13,294 nt of DNA, from contig JADGIG010000193.1 in NCBI GenBank assembly GCA_018985235.1, forward strand, positions 1 to 13,294. The letters run 5' to 3'. Below are positions 1-7,251 of the stretch, in pieces. The notes beneath the pieces are model-generated. The model saw only the letters and a program-made list of their open reading frames with translations. It did no database searches and was not told the DNA's origin. The stretch is from Sanchytrium tribonematis. Taxonomy: Eukaryota > Sanchytriomycota > Sanchytriomycetes > Sanchytriales > Sanchytriaceae. The position numbers and the translations under genes are program-made. How positions within the stretch are numbered: the first letter of the stretch is position 1; each line of letters begins with the position of its first letter.

Positions 1-64
1 CAACATCAATACTTTTCCAACAAAAATGAAATGTGTAGATGGGAAAAAAGGCAAATTTGCCATC

Positions 65-73
65 ACGTTTCAA
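65..73. repeat. Left 9-bp target-site duplication
   Basis: ACGTTTCAA, identical to 715-723 and in the same orientation, lies immediately outside the left inverted end of the 641-bp element. The bases on either side (64 versus 714, 74 versus 724) differ, so the duplication is exactly 9 bp. Confidence 0.7.
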
Positions 74-714
74 TATGGTGGGGGATTTAAGATATTTAAA
101 AATATAAATATATATTTATATTCAAATACAAATATAATTAGACCATGAAATATTTGTATTTTAAAATAAATATTAAAAATATTTTAGAGATGACGCGATC
201 GAATATTGACCAATAAAATGATGTCTATTTTTAGTCAATTTTATTTTTTCCAAATAGATTTTCAACATTAAGAGCATCAATTTTTCACATTTAAACAGCA
301 TCATTGTCATTCAAAACTAGTTAATTGAGAAATGGTAATATAAGAGCCATTTACTGTCAAATTATTTAATATTTGAGAAAATACTCAATTAAACTCCATT
401 TTATTGAGTAACAGAGTGTCGAAAGACTTTAAAATTTCAATCAATTATTTAATTCGCTAGTACAATCTTAGAAATCCCCTCTTCAGTAGCCATAAGTTAT
501 ACAATATCCAAGGAAATGAAAAAAATGAAAAAGAAACAAAAATAGAGAATCTTTAGGTAAATTTCACTCTTGAATGGGCAATTAGAATTAATAAATATTT
601 ATTTTAATAGTAGTAATCCCTGTTTGAAAATTATATTTGGAGTGATATTTTTATATTTTACAAATATAAATATTTTTTTTTAAAATATAAATATTTTCTA
701 AAATCCCCCACCTT
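74..714. mobile_element. Non-autonomous DNA transposon (MITE-like, possibly Mutator superfamily)
   Basis: The two ends are inverted copies: GGTGGGGGATTT at 77-88 and its reverse complement AAATCCCCCACC at 701-712. Looser AT-rich inverted similarity runs further inward, for example CAAATATAATT at 129-139 against its complement at 629-639. The element is flanked by a perfect 9-bp direct repeat, ACGTTTCAA, at 65-73 and 715-723, as expected for a target-site duplication. The interior is very AT-rich and has no ORF of useful length, so it cannot encode a transposase. A 9-bp duplication is typical of Mutator-like elements (known for the family); the superfamily assignment is inference. It lies just upstream of the modular gene's promoter-like region. 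Confidence 0.72.
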
Positions 715-723
715 ACGTTTCAA
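715..723. repeat. Right 9-bp target-site duplication
   Basis: ACGTTTCAA, the second perfect copy of the direct repeat, directly after the right inverted end AAATCCCCCACCTT. Confidence 0.7.
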
Positions 724-831
724 ACGTCAAACCAATCAGTTTTAAAGTTATCTGGACGCCATTTCCTCCAATTAAATCATTTATTTATAATACATAATAT
801 TGGCCAATAAATATTCGCTCATTTTAGATAG
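724..831 (+). promoter_or_regulatory. CCAAT-rich promoter-like region
   Basis: A short non-coding stretch between the transposon and the first coding-like sequence. It holds CCAATCAG at 732-739, a GCCATTT followed by CCTCCAAT near 759-774, and back-to-back ATTGG/CCAAT around 799-808. CCAAT boxes bind the HAP/NF-Y complex in fungi and other eukaryotes (established). The same CCAATCAG octamer recurs upstream of the second subtilase (11289-11296). The assignment to the modular gene downstream is inference from position. Confidence 0.4.
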
Positions 832-1107
832 ATTCTTGTGACCAATTTCGTACCCACTTCTGATCGATGGGGTAATCATGTGCAACTCCAGTCTCTTCTT
901 TTATTGCCATACCGGTAATCAAATATTCTAGTATCTTTATTGACCAATATAATAACACTTTCATGTTACAATTATAAGGATGCTATCACTTATATCAATG
1001 TATCATTGAACGAAACTATTGGTAAATCTGATGAGTTTTTTTTGCAATTAAATGCCAAGAATAAAACCGTGTTTGGAGAGGCACCGGAAATTACTCTAAT
1101 GATGTAA
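832..1107 (+). other. Broken or intron-interrupted 5' coding sequence of the modular gene
   Basis: Protein-like open stretches follow one another in alternating frames: about 832-915 in frame 1, 876-974 in frame 0, and 976-1104 in frame 1 (including ITYINVSLNETIGKSDEFF). The last is in the same frame as the ORF starting at 1129 but is separated from it by TAA at 1105-1107. The text after that stop (around 1108-1215) resembles an internal segment of the downstream protein near residues 323-348, which argues that it is coding and not intron. Explanations are decay, sequence errors, or introns (GT..AG choices 915-931, 915-978, 1104-1118 or 1104-1220). No start codon is secure; ATG at 867 and 878 are candidates. 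Confidence 0.45.
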
Positions 1108-1128
1108 ACTCAGAATAGTCCAGCTTGG

Positions 1129-3075
1129 ATGTTGTACATGTATGTGAGCTGGCAGGTACCAGAATTTAATCAATTTTTAAAAAAACATCGCAGTGACTGC
1201 TGTTACATTTCAAATTGTAGCAAATCTATTAGTGCAACTCTTGTAGATGTGCCTAATCTAGCAAATTCTATTGCTGCGTATCCATATCCAACAAAGAAAT
1301 ACCAATTAAATGAATTGATTGATGTTTCAAGCACATTTTCCATCAGTGCCAAATCCGGATCAAGAGACTTTAGAAATACATATTATTTTGGAGATGCTTA
1401 CGCTGATTATTTACAAACTGGATTAGATAGACCACCAGTATTGGGATTTAATAGCTTCCAAAAGATTTACAATTTAAATCATGTCCTTGTCAATGCAAAT
1501 GTAGATCAATTAAAGAAAGTACGCGTCTATTTTGACAATGATCCAGGTGTCGTAGAATTCTGTAGCACTAGCAACTACAAAATATCATTTTTAAAAGATA
1601 AACCAGATCCGGCTCAATTGGTCTGCAAATCAGTGCCATTTTTAGAACATTCTATAGCGGGATTACAAGACACGTTCATTTCCGAGAATGGTACACGTAT
1701 TTCTGCTGTTAAATTGCCATATTTCATTGAAGATATCCCAGTCACTGAAAATACACGCATTAAAGTCACGAATCCAACAACGCTATATTCAGACATCTCC
1801 TCGCTTGCTAGTTTACCAATTGCACCAGCTTCTACTGCGTTGAAACCCGTTATTCCATTTCCAATTAGTGGAAATCAAGAATTCAGATTTTCAGAGCATC
1901 CTGGAACTGTGGAGATTTGTGATACGCCTGATGTCATGAGCCAATTTAATCCGGTAGATAAGAACATATTTGTTGGATCCAGTTACTGCTCTGCGCAATA
2001 CCAGGTAGATTTTGAAAAAGCCACATTTGGAAGTGTTTATCAATTCAAGTACACAGACTTGAATAAGCCAGTTATTTTGGATATGGCCTTTAATACCAAT
2101 GCATACACGACTATTATGGTCTATTTTGGCAGCCAGGTGTGGGTTATTGACTCTAAAAACTTGGATATTTTAAAAACCATTACATTTCAAGGGCCGCTTA
2201 CTTTGGAAGTTGTCGTCTCTTCTGATGTTGGTAAAGGACATTTTAAGTTGTGGAAAGCACATATTTGTCCAGTCCCAGAGATAAAACCCAGAACAGACGC
2301 ATTTAAAGATCACACATGTTTCAGAGAAACGACAAATCAATTTATCTACAAACCAATGGGTAAATCAGGTAAAGCATCTATTACAAATAGTCTTTATCAA
2401 TTACCATTGGCTAGTGAGATTCTATTCCCTGCAAATACCATTCTTCGATCTGATGAGTTCAATACTCAAACATCGTTTCATGCGTATTCAAATGGCGATC
2501 TTTACCAAATTGGACACAGACAGGTCTCTATTGTAGACAAGGCATTCAAATCATCATTATTTCAAATGAATGTATTTGCTAGACAAACTAAATGGATCAC
2601 AATTTGCTCAAATGCTGCCACAGTCAAACAAATTTATGATTTGACAGATTTTAAGACTGATGAGCCAACCAACTGCAAATCTATTAGTGCCACGCTTGTA
2701 GATGTCCCTAATCTAGCCAATTCCATTGCTGCATATCCATATTCAACTCAAAAATACAAATTAAATGAGTTGATTGATGTTTCAAGCACATTTTCCATTA
2801 CAGCTAAAACTTACAGACCTTCTCATCGCAATACGTACTATTTTGGAGATGCATATTCAGATTATTTGCAAACTGGAGTTGATAGACCACCCGTATTCGG
2901 ATTTGATGCCTTTGTTCACATTTATAATTTAAACCATGTTTTAGTAAACACCAAAGTGAGTGAACTGAAGAAAGTGCAAGTTTATTTTGATAGCGACCCT
3001 GGCGTAGTAAAATATTGCAGCTCAAATGACTACAAAATCACATTTTTAAAGGTATTTGTTGTTTATTTAGGATAA
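1129..3075 (+). CDS. Large modular Cys-containing protein of unknown function
   Basis: I do not recognise the family. The 648-residue ORF is built of about five divergent modules of 110-136 residues, each opening near a Cys (about residues 30, 166, 287, 397, 516) and ending in a beta-rich stretch such as VRVYFDNDPGVVEFC. The first and last modules (residues 32-156 and 517-641) are 125 residues each, align without gaps, and are about 77% identical by my count. No transmembrane segment or C-terminal anchor is visible. The listed ATG lacks a signal peptide and is probably not the true start, because coding-like sequence continues upstream past an in-frame TAA. At the 3' end, removing a 19-nt GT..AG stretch (3052-3070) would give FLKDNTP and a stop at 3083-3085, resembling FLKD of module 1; reading straight through gives a stop at 3073. 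A secreted or surface role is a guess from the Cys-rich repeats. Confidence 0.7.
   Translation: MLYMYVSWQVPEFNQFLKKHRSDCCYISNCSKSISATLVDVPNLANSIAAYPYPTKKYQLNELIDVSSTFSISAKSGSRDFRNTYYFGDAYADYLQTGLDRPPVLGFNSFQKIYNLNHVLVNANVDQLKKVRVYFDNDPGVVEFCSTSNYKISFLKDKPDPAQLVCKSVPFLEHSIAGLQDTFISENGTRISAVKLPYFIEDIPVTENTRIKVTNPTTLYSDISSLASLPIAPASTALKPVIPFPISGNQEFRFSEHPGTVEICDTPDVMSQFNPVDKNIFVGSSYCSAQYQVDFEKATFGSVYQFKYTDLNKPVILDMAFNTNAYTTIMVYFGSQVWVIDSKNLDILKTITFQGPLTLEVVVSSDVGKGHFKLWKAHICPVPEIKPRTDAFKDHTCFRETTNQFIYKPMGKSGKASITNSLYQLPLASEILFPANTILRSDEFNTQTSFHAYSNGDLYQIGHRQVSIVDKAFKSSLFQMNVFARQTKWITICSNAATVKQIYDLTDFKTDEPTNCKSISATLVDVPNLANSIAAYPYSTQKYKLNELIDVSSTFSITAKTYRPSHRNTYYFGDAYSDYLQTGVDRPPVFGFDAFVHIYNLNHVLVNTKVSELKKVQVYFDSDPGVVKYCSSNDYKITFLKVFVVYLG
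1222..1596 (+). repeat. Duplicated 125-codon module, copy 1
   Basis: Encodes KSISATLVDV to ISFLK. It aligns with 2677-3051 over its whole length with no insertion or deletion, 96 of 125 residues being identical by hand count. The most divergent block is the ten residues at module positions 41-50. Confidence 0.85.
2677..3051 (+). repeat. Duplicated 125-codon module, copy 2
   Basis: Second copy of the module at 1222-1596, encoding KSISATLVDV to ITFLK. It ends exactly where a possible 19-nt intron, or the last few codons of the gene, begins. Shared blocks include RNTYYFGDAY and IYNLNHVLVN. Confidence 0.85.
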
Positions 3076-3102
3076 TACGCCGTGAATGACGGGAATGGAG
3101 TT

Positions 3103-3108
3103 AATAAA
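3103..3108 (+). terminator. AATAAA polyadenylation signal of the modular gene
   Basis: AATAAA lies 18-28 nt after either candidate stop. It is followed by TGA and TTTATT, an inverted copy of the signal that could fold into a short hairpin. This is the only gene end in the window where AATAAA does not touch the stop codon. Confidence 0.5.
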
Positions 3109-3140
3109 TGATTTATTGTCAAGTATTGAGTGATCTTTGA

Positions 3141-4584
3141 ATGTCATTTTGGGAACAGGATTGCTCTAAAAATGACTGGGGATCTCCTTCCATTAAAGAG
3201 CCAATAAAAGACAGCAAGAGAAGATTTGGAGGATTGAGTTGCATTGGAAGGGGCAATCCAATTGAATGTGAAAGCATCCCAAAATATGTTGATGACGGAG
3301 TGCGTTTATTTCACAAGAATGAAGAGAAAGTACTGTGGAAGTCATTGTCAAATGAATTACGTGATTGTATCACAAGCAATGGTCTACAACATTCTTTCTA
3401 TCCAGATCCTGTCGCTGTTGACCTTTTGGCACACAGAATCAGTGAAAACTTCGATGTAGAGTCTATCATGACTGAATTTGAAGTGAATTACAAAATAGCA
3501 ATCAGTTTTGTGAGATTGGCCTTGTATGATGTCAAATTAATTGCAGATGATAGTGGAAGTATGGATGATGATCGAATTGCCGAATTGAAGGAACATGCTC
3601 AAAAGCTAATCTCATTATCAGCTAGATTTGACACTGATGGAATGGATTTGATTATGATGAATTATTGTAGACCTGGAGGGAATAACGTGATTAATTTTAA
3701 AGGACAAAATGCGGGTACACAATTCGACGACTTTTGGAAACAATTTCCTGAAGAATGTAATTCGCGCCAATATTATTTAACCCCCACTGCCAAACTGATA
3801 AATGATTATGTCATCCAGCCTTTATTTGAAAAACCGAAAGCCATTTTCAATAAGCCAGTTTTAGTATACACTTTGACAGATGGAGTGCCAAATCATGGAT
3901 TTGGAGGTATTTCTGGCGCTAAATTACTCGTTGAGAATGTCTTACTGAATGCATACTATTTGAAGAAAAAACATGGAATGCCACAAACAGCCATTGAATT
4001 TACATTTGGACATATTGGGAATGACAAAGCTGCCGGTGACTGGCTAAATGATTTAGACAATTACCCATATATTGATATGAATGTCGATGTTGTCAGTAGT
4101 TTTGAGATAGAAAGTTCTCAAATTTCACTTGCTGGAAAAATCACTGAATTCACCATTGGTTTATGGTTTGCAAAATTTGCATTAGGTGCAATTGATGACA
4201 ACTATGACTTGATGGATGAATTAGAATCGATTTGGGACAAGTTGGCAAAGGATCCCACTCAATTACCACTTTATTCAGAAGTTCCTGACAAAAATAGTGA
4301 CCCGAAAATGAAGGAGGCTGATTATGTTGAAGCTCATCTTTCGAAAAGATTAACGTGCTTACAATGTATTGAGCATCTACGCAACTGCTTATCTTAGCAA
4401 ATTGGAAGGTCAGAAATTGAAATTCTATAAATCATGGTTTCCAACAGACTTGCGTAATGCACTTGTGCAATACAGTCAGCAATTTAATGAGAGACAAAGA
4501 TATATGGATGATGTAGAATTGAATGTTGAAAATTATCAACCATTTGGAGTCCCAGTCGCACAGGCATACGTGGTAAAGAAATAA
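3141..4584 (+). CDS. von Willebrand factor A (vWA) domain protein, frame break near C-terminus
   Basis: The vWA domain covers about residues 128-330. Its metal-ion-dependent adhesion site is complete: DDSGS (residues 136-140, the DxSxS motif), Thr in YYLTPT (about 214), and Asp in TLTDGVPN (247). There is no signal peptide or membrane segment, so it is probably intracellular; the ligand is unknown. The opening frame runs from ATG 3141 to TAG 4395-4397. The obvious C-terminus (YATAYLSKLEGQKLKFYKSW and on) lies in the next frame and ends at TAA 4582-4584. The switch occurs at about 4352-4374. A 1-nt insertion in TTAACG, a 19-nt (4355-4373) or a 43-nt (4355-4397) GT..AG intron would each restore the frame, giving about 466-480 residues. 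The last stop overlaps AATAAA, which supports the joined model. Confidence 0.78.
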
Positions 4585-4585
4585 A
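4580..4585 (+). terminator. AATAAA overlapping the vWA stop codon
   Basis: AATAAA contains the TAA stop at 4582-4584. It supports this stop, not the earlier TAG at 4395, as the real gene end. Confidence 0.6.
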
Positions 4586-4677
4586 TATATGAAGATTATA
4601 CTTGTGACATGTCAGATCCCACTGATGACTCACAATTATGCAGTTTAACCCGATAATCTCGATAACAGACACATGCC
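4586..4677 (+). promoter_or_regulatory. Short intergenic promoter with TGACTCA, GATA and E-box motifs
   Basis: This 92-bp gap must hold the promoter of the membrane-protein gene. Visible motifs are TGACTCA at 4626-4632 (the AP-1/Gcn4-type bZIP site), two CGATAA copies around 4651-4666 (GATA-like), and CACGTG at 4684-4689 just inside the ORF. Motif identities are established for fungi; their use here is inference. Confidence 0.3.
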
Positions 4678-5124
4678 ATGAAACACGTGACAATGATTTT
4701 TGAAAGTCTTCCCCTCAAAATCATTCAAATGATCGTGTCATCTAAAACCCACTTGCCACTGGATTACCAAATCAATTTAATATTCATTTTATACATTGCA
4801 GAATCTATTTATCAATTCATGTATGCGGATTCATTATTAGCCATTGGATTCTGTTGGATTGGGATTTATGGATTATATGTCATGTATAGCAATGAATTGA
4901 ATCAAATACAACTATTTGAGATTGTTTATAGTTATTTACAAAATATTAATGGGTTGATTTATGTAATTAGCACATTTTATGAATTGAAACAGAAATCAGA
5001 GATGGGATGGGATGAATGGGGTGATTGTAGAGGGATTGGGTTCTTATTTCTAATTTGTATGTCGTTGGTGTATTTACATCAATTGAATCATTTGAAAATG
5101 TACTGCAATTATTTGAAGCAATAA
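4678..5124 (+). CDS. Small multi-spanning membrane protein of unknown function
   Basis: The product is 148 residues and I recognise no family. Hydrophobic helices appear at about residues 32-50 (INLIFILYIAESIYQFMY), 52-70 (LLAIGFCWIGIYGLYVMY), 84-100 (SYLQNINGLIYVISTF) and 121-140 (GIGFLFLICMSLVYLHQL). That gives about four membrane spans with a short acidic and Trp-containing loop (EMGWDEWGD) before the last. There is no clear cleavable signal peptide. The first ATG (4678) is followed in frame by another at 4693; the CACGTG motif sits between them, so the second could be the true start. The gene is convergent with the SUN-like gene, only 2 bp between the stop codons. Confidence 0.72.
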   Translation: MKHVTMIFESLPLKIIQMIVSSKTHLPLDYQINLIFILYIAESIYQFMYADSLLAIGFCWIGIYGLYVMYSNELNQIQLFEIVYSYLQNINGLIYVISTFYELKQKSEMGWDEWGDCRGIGFLFLICMSLVYLHQLNHLKMYCNYLKQ

Positions 5125-5132
5125 ATTTATTG
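5119..5132. terminator. Palindrome giving stop and poly(A) signal to both convergent genes
   Basis: CAATAAATTTATTG is a perfect palindrome. On each strand it reads CAA TAA AT, so both genes end Gln-stop and both have AATAAA overlapping that stop (5120-5125 on +, 5126-5131 on -). The two mRNAs must overlap at their 3' ends if cleavage is downstream of the signal. Confidence 0.75.
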
Positions 5133-6269
5133 AAAAGACTGGTGTAGACCTATTTTATATGCACATGTGGAGTCTGATTGACTCTTTATTTGTACATTGA
5201 TTGTATTCCGTGGTAATATTTCAAATATATCCATGATTTCAAAATCAGATTTGATGGAATAATGCATAATGACATTTGGGATGGCATATTCCACTGGTTT
5301 AGTAGATAATGGCCATTTAATACTAATAAAATGTGGTAATATATCTGTTAAATTACTTAATTTGATGTTTAAATCATCTCTAGTGCAGTAATTTTTACCC
5401 AATACAGCTGGTTCATTTTCCAGTAAAATACTTGGTGGATAACTGGAATAAGTCCATATTAAACCCCATTGACCTAGTACATGGTCAGGATAGTGAATTA
5501 ATGGACTAGAAATAGATTCAATTTGAAATAAATGAGAAATAGAAGGACTTAAATTTCTCTTGATTTGTCGAGGGACACGTGGTTTTGCTTCTGGTTCAGG
5601 TTCAATCTGATTAGCAGTAGCGTCTAATTTCATTTGATCCAATTGTTGATTGATAATACTCAAAATAGATTTTTGAGAAGATTGTAAATATTCAGTCACC
5701 CAATTTTGGACATGATTGAAATTGGAATTGATTTGATTTGTGGTTTTAAATTGTAAATGGATGTGGAATGCAATACTTGACAGCACTAATAATCCCATGA
5801 ATGCAGATTTGAGTGATTTACGATATTGAGATACGAAATAATTATTTCTTTTAAATACAAATTGGCACATTCTACCCCATTTAGACTGTGAATAATTGAT
5901 TTTATAGCAATATCCAATACATATCATGATGGGAATTAACACCATTCTCAAGATATCCTGTAAAATGTGATAAATAGGATGAATGGAATCTACCATTTTA
6001 GAATGTGCAGAATGGAATAAAGTGGAAATAGAATCAGATATTGTTTTAGTAGATGATTCAAATGTGGGATGAAAGGGAGTAGATTGGAATGGAGTAGGTT
6101 TTTGGGATGTTGTTGGGATGGGTGTGTCATTATATTCATTTAATTTGGATGGAGTAGAGAAAGAAGCCCAAAAATTGTTGAATACATCTGCAAATGGGCT
6201 TCTTAAATTGGATGGTCTTCTGGGAGATTCCAATTCATTCAAATGTAAAGGGGCTTCTTTGGGTGGCAT
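5127..6269 (-). CDS. SUN-domain-like inner nuclear membrane protein (candidate)
   Basis: The product is 380 residues. The order is: a polar Ser/Pro/Thr-rich N-terminal region (1-95), a hydrophobic segment at about 105-122 (LRMVLIPIMICIGYCY), a second at about 155-172 (AFMGLLVLSSIAFHIHL), a coiled-coil-like stretch at about 185-215, and a C-terminal domain at about 250-380. The C-terminal block SYPPSILLENEPAVLGKNYC, followed by IKLSN, then ISIKWP and a conserved-looking AIPN, follows the spacing of SUN domains (SYPP, NCW, hydrophobic strand, E/H-I, AP). SUN proteins span the inner nuclear membrane and bind KASH proteins to link nucleus and cytoskeleton (family knowledge). The Trp of the usual NCW is missing and similarity is weak, so this may be a divergent member or a different membrane protein. 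Confidence 0.6.
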   Translation of the reverse strand: MPPKEAPLHLNELESPRRPSNLRSPFADVFNNFWASFSTPSKLNEYNDTPIPTTSQKPTPFQSTPFHPTFESSTKTISDSISTLFHSAHSKMVDSIHPIYHILQDILRMVLIPIMICIGYCYKINYSQSKWGRMCQFVFKRNNYFVSQYRKSLKSAFMGLLVLSSIAFHIHLQFKTTNQINSNFNHVQNWVTEYLQSSQKSILSIINQQLDQMKLDATANQIEPEPEAKPRVPRQIKRNLSPSISHLFQIESISSPLIHYPDHVLGQWGLIWTYSSYPPSILLENEPAVLGKNYCTRDDLNIKLSNLTDILPHFISIKWPLSTKPVEYAIPNVIMHYSIKSDFEIMDIFEILPRNTINVQIKSQSDSTCAYKIGLHQSFQ

Positions 6270-6439
6270 TTTTCAAAAGGGGGTTTCAAAAAAGATTGAC
6301 TAAAATTGAATCTCGAGTAACAAATGGGTTTATTCAATAGATATAATCATTCGGTCAATTCAATAACATTGACAATGAAACTAGATGTATCCCCTTTTGA
6401 CCCCTTAATGATCAAGTGCAAGAAGCATCTCCTCAAAAC
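6270..6439. promoter_or_regulatory. Divergent promoter with CCCCTT boxes and an inverted repeat
   Basis: The region lies between the SUN-like gene (-) and GDSL esterase 1 (+). CCCCTTTTGA occurs on the minus strand at 6282-6273, four bases before the SUN-like ATG, and on the plus strand at 6391-6400, followed at once by CCCCTTAATGA (6401-6411). CCCCT is the core of the fungal stress-response element (established). An inverted repeat, GTCAAT (6354-6359) and ATTGAC (6368-6373), has an 8-nt spacer and could bind a dimeric factor. Confidence 0.4.
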
Positions 6440-7243
6440 ATGAAATTAATCCCTGCGTGTTCTATTGGCGTTATTGGTGATAGTTATAGTGATATTGGCA
6501 ATGTATTGCGACTCACCCAATCCCAATATCCAAATTCATCCTACGCACATGGTAGATTCTCAGATGGATTGGTTGCAGCGGAATATATGGCCAACAAACA
6601 CCATTGTGAATTAGTAGATTATGCATATGGCCATAGTACTACCAATTCAACACCTGCTTTATCAGAAGAAGGATTTTATGGTTTAAAAATCAATTTTACA
6701 GTCCCGAGTATGCATGCCCAATTGGATAAATTATTAGAATTTACTTGTAATTCTACTCAATTTTCATGGACTGTGGTACAAGGTGGATTTAATGATTATT
6801 TCTATGCGCCTAATATCACTGGTGAATCTGTTGCAACTGAATTATTAAACATGGCAGATCATTTGACAAGTAGCAGCATTCCATTCATTTTATTCACTGT
6901 TGTGGATCCCTTATTACTCCCATATCGTCAATCCAATCCATTATTAGATCCTAAAAAGCCATATACAGATATTTGTATTAAATGGAATGAGTCCATTTCA
7001 ATGGTAAATCAAGGATTAATGGCATCTAAATATGGTAAATATGTATTTGACATCAACAAAGTCATCAAAAGTATCTTAAATCAGTTTAAATACACCAAAT
7101 CCACTTGTTTATCAGCTGGTATTGAAGATTGCAAAGATTACTTGTTTTTTGATGAATATCATTTAACATCCAAAGCACATGGATATATTGCCAATAGTGA
7201 TGCATTAAAGCACATTATAGCATCATTTGGATATAATAAATAG
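6440..7243 (+). CDS. GDSL/SGNH-family esterase or lipase (paralog 1)
   Basis: SGNH hydrolases cleave ester bonds in lipids or acetylated polysaccharides. Block I is GVIGDSYSDIGN with nucleophile Ser15; block III is QGGFNDYF with Asn118; block V is FFDEYHLTSKAH with Asp238 and His241. The catalytic set is therefore complete. I chose ATG 6440 because it gives MKLIPACSIGVIGDSY, matching the paralog start MNFPCTIAVIGDSY; an in-frame GTG at 6416 is not a plausible eukaryotic start. The resulting protein is 267 residues. There is no classical signal peptide before the GDS motif, so export through an unseen 5' exon or intracellular action are both possible. The stop TAG abuts AATAAA (7235-7240). The fungal GDSYSD style suggests a CE16-like or plant-lipase-like subgroup; the substrate is unknown. 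Confidence 0.88.
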   Translation: MKLIPACSIGVIGDSYSDIGNVLRLTQSQYPNSSYAHGRFSDGLVAAEYMANKHHCELVDYAYGHSTTNSTPALSEEGFYGLKINFTVPSMHAQLDKLLEFTCNSTQFSWTVVQGGFNDYFYAPNITGESVATELLNMADHLTSSSIPFILFTVVDPLLLPYRQSNPLLDPKKPYTDICIKWNESISMVNQGLMASKYGKYVFDINKVIKSILNQFKYTKSTCLSAGIEDCKDYLFFDEYHLTSKAHGYIANSDALKHIIASFGYNK

Positions 7244-7251
7244 ATTTTATT
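7235..7251. terminator. Facing poly(A) signals of GDSL 1 and the LRR gene
   Basis: On the plus strand AATAAA is at 7235-7240, directly before TAG 7241-7243. On the minus strand AATAAA (complement of 7246-7251) shares the final A of the LRR gene's TGA. The two stop codons are 7 bp apart, so the transcripts probably overlap tail to tail. Confidence 0.65.

Noticed and set aside
915-4373. A general class of 15-19-nt mini-introns (915-931, 1104-1118, 3052-3070, 4355-4373)
   Set aside because: Each has GT..AG ends and restores a frame, but the lengths differ, there is no common internal motif, and in an AT-rich sequence such short matches are easy to find. Single-base errors or ordinary introns explain most sites equally well. 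Left as a possibility in the individual findings.
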